NCBI GenBank assembly: GCA_013003415.1 | Contig: JABDJR010000476.1 | Coordinates: forward strand, 1-8,809 | Direction of reading: 5' to 3' | Length of the DNA: 8,809 bases | Origin: Candidatus Eiseniibacteriota bacterium | GTDB lineage: Bacteria; Eisenbacteria; RBG-16-71-46; JABDJR01 | Shown: piece after piece, positions 6,438 through 8,809 of the stretch | Position numbering within the stretch: the stretch's first letter is position 1 | Layout of the letters: each line of letters begins with the position of its first letter | Program-made: the position numbers and the translations under genes | Notes under the pieces: model-generated | Seen by the model: the letters and a program-made list of their open reading frames with translations, nothing else | Told to the model about the DNA's origin: nothing | The model's database searches: none

Positions 6438-6887
6438 TTAGTCTGCGGCAACGATCATTCCAAACCGCTCACACTCGGCTTGAACTCTTTCAATAACCTC
6501 TTTTGAGACGGATTGCTCCATCGCGTCTTGCTGATCGGCCCCTACGCCAAATTCCTTGAAGAACGCTTCAAATCCACCTGGGTTCCAACCGGTCAGCCAC
6601 CGACAGGGAGCCTCACTCCGATTCATGAGGGTATGCACTTGCCCCGGCTTGAGAGAGAGGGTGTCTCCCGAGCCAAGACGAACCCACTCTCCATCGACAT
6701 TGACATCGAGTTCACCTTCGATGATGTAGAAGAACTCAGACACGCCTTCGTGATGGTGTGGAGGCGGGCCCGGAACCTGCGGGTAGGAGACGATCTCGAC
6801 GAGGCCGTAGTTCCCTTCAGTGGGAATGGGTCGAACTTTGTGGCCGAGAACCCATAGGCTTTCGGTTTGAGGGGTGGTGGTGTTCAT
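6438..6887 (-). CDS. Small single-domain cupin protein
   Basis: 149 aa, one beta-barrel cupin domain. Motif 1 is exact: G40... H44-x-H46-x4-E51-x6-G58 (PPPHHHEGVSEFFYIIEGE). Motif 2 is present as G74...P81-G82-x-x-H85-x3-N89. H44, H46, E51 and H85 are the expected metal ligands. A C-terminal amphipathic helix region (about 104-145) follows. Such proteins are often small dioxygenase-like enzymes or sugar/ligand-binding proteins; nothing here fixes the substrate. The start ATG (complement of 6885-6887) has an AGGAAGG ribosome site just upstream. The gene converges on the PrsW gene (23-bp gap) and diverges from the TetR gene, a common regulator-target layout, so it is probably TetR-controlled. 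Confidence 0.9.
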   Translation of the reverse strand: MNTTTPQTESLWVLGHKVRPIPTEGNYGLVEIVSYPQVPGPPPHHHEGVSEFFYIIEGELDVNVDGEWVRLGSGDTLSLKPGQVHTLMNRSEAPCRWLTGWNPGGFEAFFKEFGVGADQQDAMEQSVSKEVIERVQAECERFGMIVAAD

Positions 6888-6929
6888 GGGACTTCCTTCC
6901 TGGGGCAGCGTTTGATTCCGTCAATGAGC

Positions 6930-6935
6930 ATTTTA
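6930..6935 (-). promoter_or_regulatory. Possible -10 element for the cupin gene
   Basis: On the minus strand this reads TAAAAT, five of six matches to TATAAT. It would start transcription near 6923 and give a leader of about 35 nt. No convincing -35 is visible at 16-18 bp, so the assignment is tentative; the TetR dyads lie about 30-60 bp upstream of it. Confidence 0.3.
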
Positions 6936-6956
6936 ACGAGGTAAAAGTCTTAGGTA

Positions 6957-6985
6957 TTGACTTAATGAGACAATCATCTCATAAT
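6957..6985 (+). promoter_or_regulatory. Promoter of the TetR-family gene
   Basis: TTGACT (6957-6962), a 17-bp spacer and CATAAT (6980-6985), each five of six to the sigma-70 consensus. The predicted transcription start, about 7 nt after the -10, falls at or next to the A of the ATG at 6992, implying a leaderless mRNA. The promoter also rules out the in-frame ATG at 6965, which lies in the spacer. Confidence 0.7.
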
Positions 6986-6989
6986 GAGA
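6965..6989 (+). promoter_or_regulatory. Putative TetR operator: overlapping dyads ATGAGA / TCTCAT
   Basis: ATGAGA (6965-6970), TCTCAT (6977-6982) and ATGAGA (6984-6989) form two overlapping palindromes, one with a 6-bp and one with a 1-bp centre. They cover the spacer and -10 of the promoter just described, where a bound TetR dimer would block RNA polymerase. A further near-copy ATGAGT starts at the ATG (6992). Autoregulation, and control of the divergent cupin gene, is inferred from position and symmetry. Confidence 0.65.
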
Positions 6990-6991
6990 CC

Positions 6992-7618
6992 ATGAGTTCA
7001 AGAGATTTTCTCGACGAAGGCCGCGTCGCTCAAAAGAGGCGAACCCGCCAGGCGCTACTCGATGCTGCTTTACGCCTGCTAAAGAGGGGAGAGGAACCCT
7101 CTCTAGAGTCGATTGCCAGAGAGGCCGACGTATCTCGAGCCACGGCTTACCGCTACTTTCCCCGGATTGAATCCCTATTGAATGTCCTTCCCTTGGCCGG
7201 TTTGGTGGCCGATCCGGAAGAGATTCTTGGAGCTGTAGACGGGGGCGACCCCGTAGGCGGAGCTCTGGCAACGCAACGCTACTTCTACGAGTTGGCCGCA
7301 AAGAACGAGAAGGCTTTTCGTCGCCTCATTCATGCAACGCTCGACGAAGCTCTTCGCCAAGAAGACGAGAAGGATTACGAACCGCTTCGAGGAAGTTATC
7401 GACTAAGAACTTTTGACACGGCCCTGAACTCGCTGAGAGGAAGGGTTGCCGAGGAAGAGATTGAGAAGCTCAGGATTGCATTGGTTGTATTGAGTGGGGT
7501 TGAGGCTCTGATTGCAGTAAAAGATGTGGTTGGAGTTGATTCGCAAGTGGGTTTTGAGAGCTTGGGCTGGGCGGCTCGAATTTTGGTTGAATCGGTCTGT
7601 TCAAACTCGGGGACTTAA
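6992..7618 (+). CDS. TetR/AcrR-family transcriptional regulator
   Basis: 208 aa from ATG 6992. Residues 13-60 are a typical TetR DNA-binding domain: R-V-A-Q-K-R-R-T-R-Q-A-L-L-D-A-A-L-R-L-L, then L-E-S-I-A-R-E-A-D-V-S-R-A-T-A-Y-R-Y-F-P, the helix-turn-helix with the A-Y-R-Y-F signature. The rest is the helical ligand-binding and dimerisation domain, not recognisable to a ligand. The frame is open upstream to 6758, but that part overlaps the cupin gene and the promoter, so the later ATG is chosen; no Shine-Dalgarno precedes it, in keeping with leaderless translation. It is divergent from the cupin gene, its likely target, and converges on the STAS gene with 21 bp between stop codons. Confidence 0.92.
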   Translation: MSSRDFLDEGRVAQKRRTRQALLDAALRLLKRGEEPSLESIAREADVSRATAYRYFPRIESLLNVLPLAGLVADPEEILGAVDGGDPVGGALATQRYFYELAAKNEKAFRRLIHATLDEALRQEDEKDYEPLRGSYRLRTFDTALNSLRGRVAEEEIEKLRIALVVLSGVEALIAVKDVVGVDSQVGFESLGWAARILVESVCSNSGT

Positions 7619-7622
7619 GTCC
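7611..7622. repeat. 12-bp perfect palindrome at convergent gene ends
   Basis: GGACTTAAGTCC spans the TetR stop codon (TAA 7616-7618). It could give only a 4-bp stem with a TTAA loop. A few bases on, TAAAC (7627-7631) and GTTTA (7638-7642) form another short inverted repeat reaching the STAS stop. Neither is a convincing terminator. Confidence 0.3.
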
Positions 7623-7639
7623 ACTTAAACTCGTTTTGT

Positions 7640-7924
7640 TTAGGTGATATGAAAAACTTGGTCGAGTCCTGCGTACTTGAACACGGTCTGCACGCGGCTC
7701 GAGAGGTTCGTCAGGGTCAAGGTGTCTCCGGAATCGGAGAGCCTTTTGTAGAGTTTGAGAATCACCGATATGCCGGCGCTTGAAATATATTCAAGTCCGG
7801 AAAGGTCGAGAACGGTCGGGCCCGTGATGTTGGCTAGTGCTTCGTCTGCTTTGTCTACTTGGGAAGCATCGAGTCTACCCGAGACAAAAATGGTCCCGTC
7901 CTCGCCGACTTTGCTGTCAAACAT
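7640..7924 (-). CDS. STAS-domain anti-anti-sigma factor (RsbV/SpoIIAA-like)
   Basis: 94 aa, a single STAS domain: an N-terminal beta strand (T-I-F-V-S-G-R-L-D-A), then V-L-D40-L-S-G-L-E-Y-I-S48-S49-A-G-I, the conserved loop that is phosphorylated by the partner kinase. By alignment to the D-S-S-G of SpoIIAA and RsbV, S49 is the likely phosphorylated serine. Unphosphorylated STAS antagonists bind the kinase and so free its target sigma or effector. The ATG (complement of 7922-7924) has a GGAGG ribosome site about 6 nt upstream, inside the end of the kinase gene. A longer open frame to 8068 runs through the kinase gene and is not used. It overlaps the upstream kinase gene by 8 nt, so the pair is translationally coupled. 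Confidence 0.93.
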   Translation of the reverse strand: MFDSKVGEDGTIFVSGRLDASQVDKADEALANITGPTVLDLSGLEYISSAGISVILKLYKRLSDSGDTLTLTNLSSRVQTVFKYAGLDQVFHIT

Positions 7925-8330
7925 CGCTATCCTCCAACCGCTTAACCACGGTGATGCAACTAGTGCGGTTCTTGTAATCGTATGAGAATTTGTCCGCAAT
8001 TTGTCGGACAAAATGAATCCCGAGACCGCCCGGTGTGCGCTCGCTTCCCGAGGCGCTGGTGTCGACATCGGGAGCTTGCGTCATGTCAAAGGGGTCTACA
8101 TTGCGGTCGCAGAGCTGAATGGTCATTTGGGTTGGCACCACTTCTAGGGTGATTTGAATTGGGTGCGAACCATCCTTGTTGTACTTCACCATATTGGTGA
8201 AGAGCTCCTCGATGATCAGGTCGGCGTCAAAACTAAGGGATGAGTCCAAGCCTGCAGCTTTGAACCGATCTTGAACAAACTCAAAGATTTCTTGAAGAGC
8301 GGCAATGTCTCGGGGAAACTCTCTCTGCAT
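7917..8330 (-). CDS. RsbW-like serine kinase / anti-sigma factor (HATPase_c_2)
   Basis: 137 aa GHKL-fold ATPase of the anti-sigma kinase type. The N-box is E42-L-F-T-N46 (in I-I-E-E-L-F-T-N), the G1 region D75-R-N-V-D-P-F-D, and the G2 lid P100-G-G-L-G-I-H-F-V-R-Q, which is the usual ending pattern of this subfamily. Family members bind and inhibit a sigma factor or another effector and phosphorylate the STAS partner. The glycine normally two residues after the G1 aspartate is Asn77 here. Kinase precedes antagonist in the transcript. No sigma factor of the SigB type and no PP2C phosphatase lies in the window, so the partner that is released is unknown; the ECF sigma at the left edge is a different class and has its own anti-sigma. 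The start ATG has no clear ribosome binding site. Confidence 0.92.
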   Translation of the reverse strand: MQREFPRDIAALQEIFEFVQDRFKAAGLDSSLSFDADLIIEELFTNMVKYNKDGSHPIQITLEVVPTQMTIQLCDRNVDPFDMTQAPDVDTSASGSERTPGGLGIHFVRQIADKFSYDYKNRTSCITVVKRLEDSDV

Positions 8331-8380
8331 CGATTCAGTCTAGGTTGCGTGGGGCAGAGGGTCAACTGACCGGGTTTGTT

Positions 8381-8409
8381 CAAATAAAATTGACATTTCG
8401 GATTTTCAA
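8381..8409 (-). promoter_or_regulatory. Candidate promoter for the kinase-STAS operon
   Basis: On the minus strand TTGAAA (complement of 8404-8409), a 17-bp spacer and TATTTG (complement of 8381-8386). The -35 is five of six to consensus; the -10 is poorer. Transcription would start near 8374, giving a leader of about 44 nt to the kinase ATG at 8330. Confidence 0.4.
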
Positions 8410-8411
8410 TT
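8388..8411. promoter_or_regulatory. Dyad AATTGA-N12-TCAATT in the divergent intergenic region
   Basis: AATTGA (8388-8393) and TCAATT (8406-8411) form a perfect 6-bp inverted repeat. The left arm overlaps a consensus TTGACA (8390-8395) on the plus strand and the right arm the TTGAAA of the minus-strand promoter, so it could be an operator or simply back-to-back -35 elements. Just to the right TTAGCC occurs twice, 10 bp apart (8410-8415 and 8420-8425). Confidence 0.35.
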
Positions 8412-8591
8412 AGCCTATTTTAGCCAATCCCCGAAACGAGAGAGAAATTGAAGCTAGGGTTTTTGTCTAAATTTGGGCTATATTTACCACCTGGATCGTG
8501 TGCCTGCGATCTTCTGAATCGAGCTTGCATCAAGGGTTCTGGCCTGCCTCAGGATAAGATTCCCCAATTGCGAAACACAAGGATCCGGCAA
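8412..8591. other. Upstream region of the terminal secreted-protein gene, no ORF
   Basis: Together with 8331-8411 this makes a 261-bp gap without genes between divergent starts. It is AT-rich to about 8490, with a possible -10 TATATT (8479-8484) but no -35 at normal spacing. Plus-strand TTGACA (8390-8395) has only poor -10 partners (CCTATT at 18 bp, TATTTT at 20 bp). No small RNA or riboswitch pattern was recognised. Confidence 0.4.
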
Positions 8592-8809
8592 ATGACATCA
8601 ATGCGAATTCGTATCTTCGCTGTTTTGGTTACCTGTCTTGCACTGTCTGCACCAACCGCTATGGCACAATGCGTCGACGGATCGATTACCGCAACGCAGC
8701 AAGTCGGCGGTCCGTTTGATGGTTTGTACAAATATACCGTCATCATTAACTGGGACACGCCACAAGGCTTGAGCCACGCCACCTTAGATTGTGGTTTTGG
8801 CGCCTGCTC
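8592..8809 (+). CDS. Secreted protein, N-terminal part (3' truncated by window), family not recognised
   Basis: The frame is open from ATG 8592 to the window end (72 codons). The first 26 residues are a classical Sec signal peptide: M-T-S-M-R-I-R-I, hydrophobic core F-A-V-L-V-T-C-L-A-L-S-A, and cleavage after A-M-A before Q. The mature part starts Q-C-V-D-G-S-I-T-A and continues with strand-like sequence (Y-K-Y-T-V-I-I-N-W-D-T) and further cysteines (L-D-C-G-F-G-A-C), suggesting a disulfide-containing extracellular beta domain. AAGGA at 8579-8583 sits 8 nt before ATG 8592 and favours it over ATG 8601. It is divergent from the kinase-STAS operon. The product cannot be named from this fragment. 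Confidence 0.8.
   Translation, partial: MTSMRIRIFAVLVTCLALSAPTAMAQCVDGSITATQQVGGPFDGLYKYTVIINWDTPQGLSHATLDCGFGAC

Noticed and set aside
6758..6991. Extended N-terminus of the TetR frame
   Set aside because: It overlaps the well-supported cupin gene on the other strand and runs through the promoter and operator; TetR homology begins only after 6992.
7925..8068. Extended N-terminus of the STAS frame
   Set aside because: It lies inside the kinase gene in another frame, and a GGAGG site precedes the ATG at 7924, which gives a standard-length STAS domain.
8549..8782. 77-residue minus-strand open frame
   Set aside because: It is antisense to the start of the secreted protein, which has a signal peptide and ribosome site; the minus frame shows no such support.

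Overview
The window reads as chromosomal DNA of moderate GC content from a Gram-negative (outer-membrane-bearing) bacterium. The reasons are a protein with an apparent C-terminal outer-membrane beta-barrel, an ECF sigma / membrane anti-sigma pair, a PrsW-type intramembrane protease and an RsbW/RsbV-like kinase-antagonist pair. The exact phylum cannot be fixed from the sequence. No rRNA, tRNA, CRISPR array, insertion sequence or phage gene was seen.

Layout. The plus-strand block 1-6414 holds the 3' end of an ECF sigma factor gene, overlapping by 4 nt a one-TM anti-sigma gene (121-906). After a 125-bp spacer with a folded element comes a membrane-anchored protein made almost wholly of 40 uninterrupted nonapeptide repeats (1032-2333), closed by a strong intrinsic terminator. 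Next is a large secreted zinc metallopeptidase-propeller-barrel protein (to 5378) and a PrsW-family intramembrane protease (5407-6414). Convergent to this is a small cupin gene (minus, 6438-6887), divergent from a TetR-family regulator (6992-7618) whose promoter is embedded in ATGAGA/TCTCAT dyads. Then a minus-strand two-gene unit encodes an RsbW-like anti-sigma kinase (7917-8330) and an RsbV-like STAS antagonist (7640-7924), overlapping by 8 nt. A divergent intergenic region (8331-8591) leads to the first 72 codons of a secreted protein that runs off the end.

How the genes may work together. The ECF sigma and its overlapping anti-sigma form one regulatory unit. PrsW relatives are known to cleave membrane anti-sigma factors (PrsW on RsiW in Bacillus subtilis), so a PrsW five kilobases downstream, beyond an envelope repeat protein and an outer-membrane-type protease, suggests an envelope-sensing circuit; this is inference from context. 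The most unusual item is the repeat protein, with strict 9-residue register x-[DN]-[PE]-G-F-[QHK]-x-A-[LM] and no indels, which I do not recognise as a named family. The TetR/cupin pair and the kinase/STAS pair look like independent small regulatory modules.
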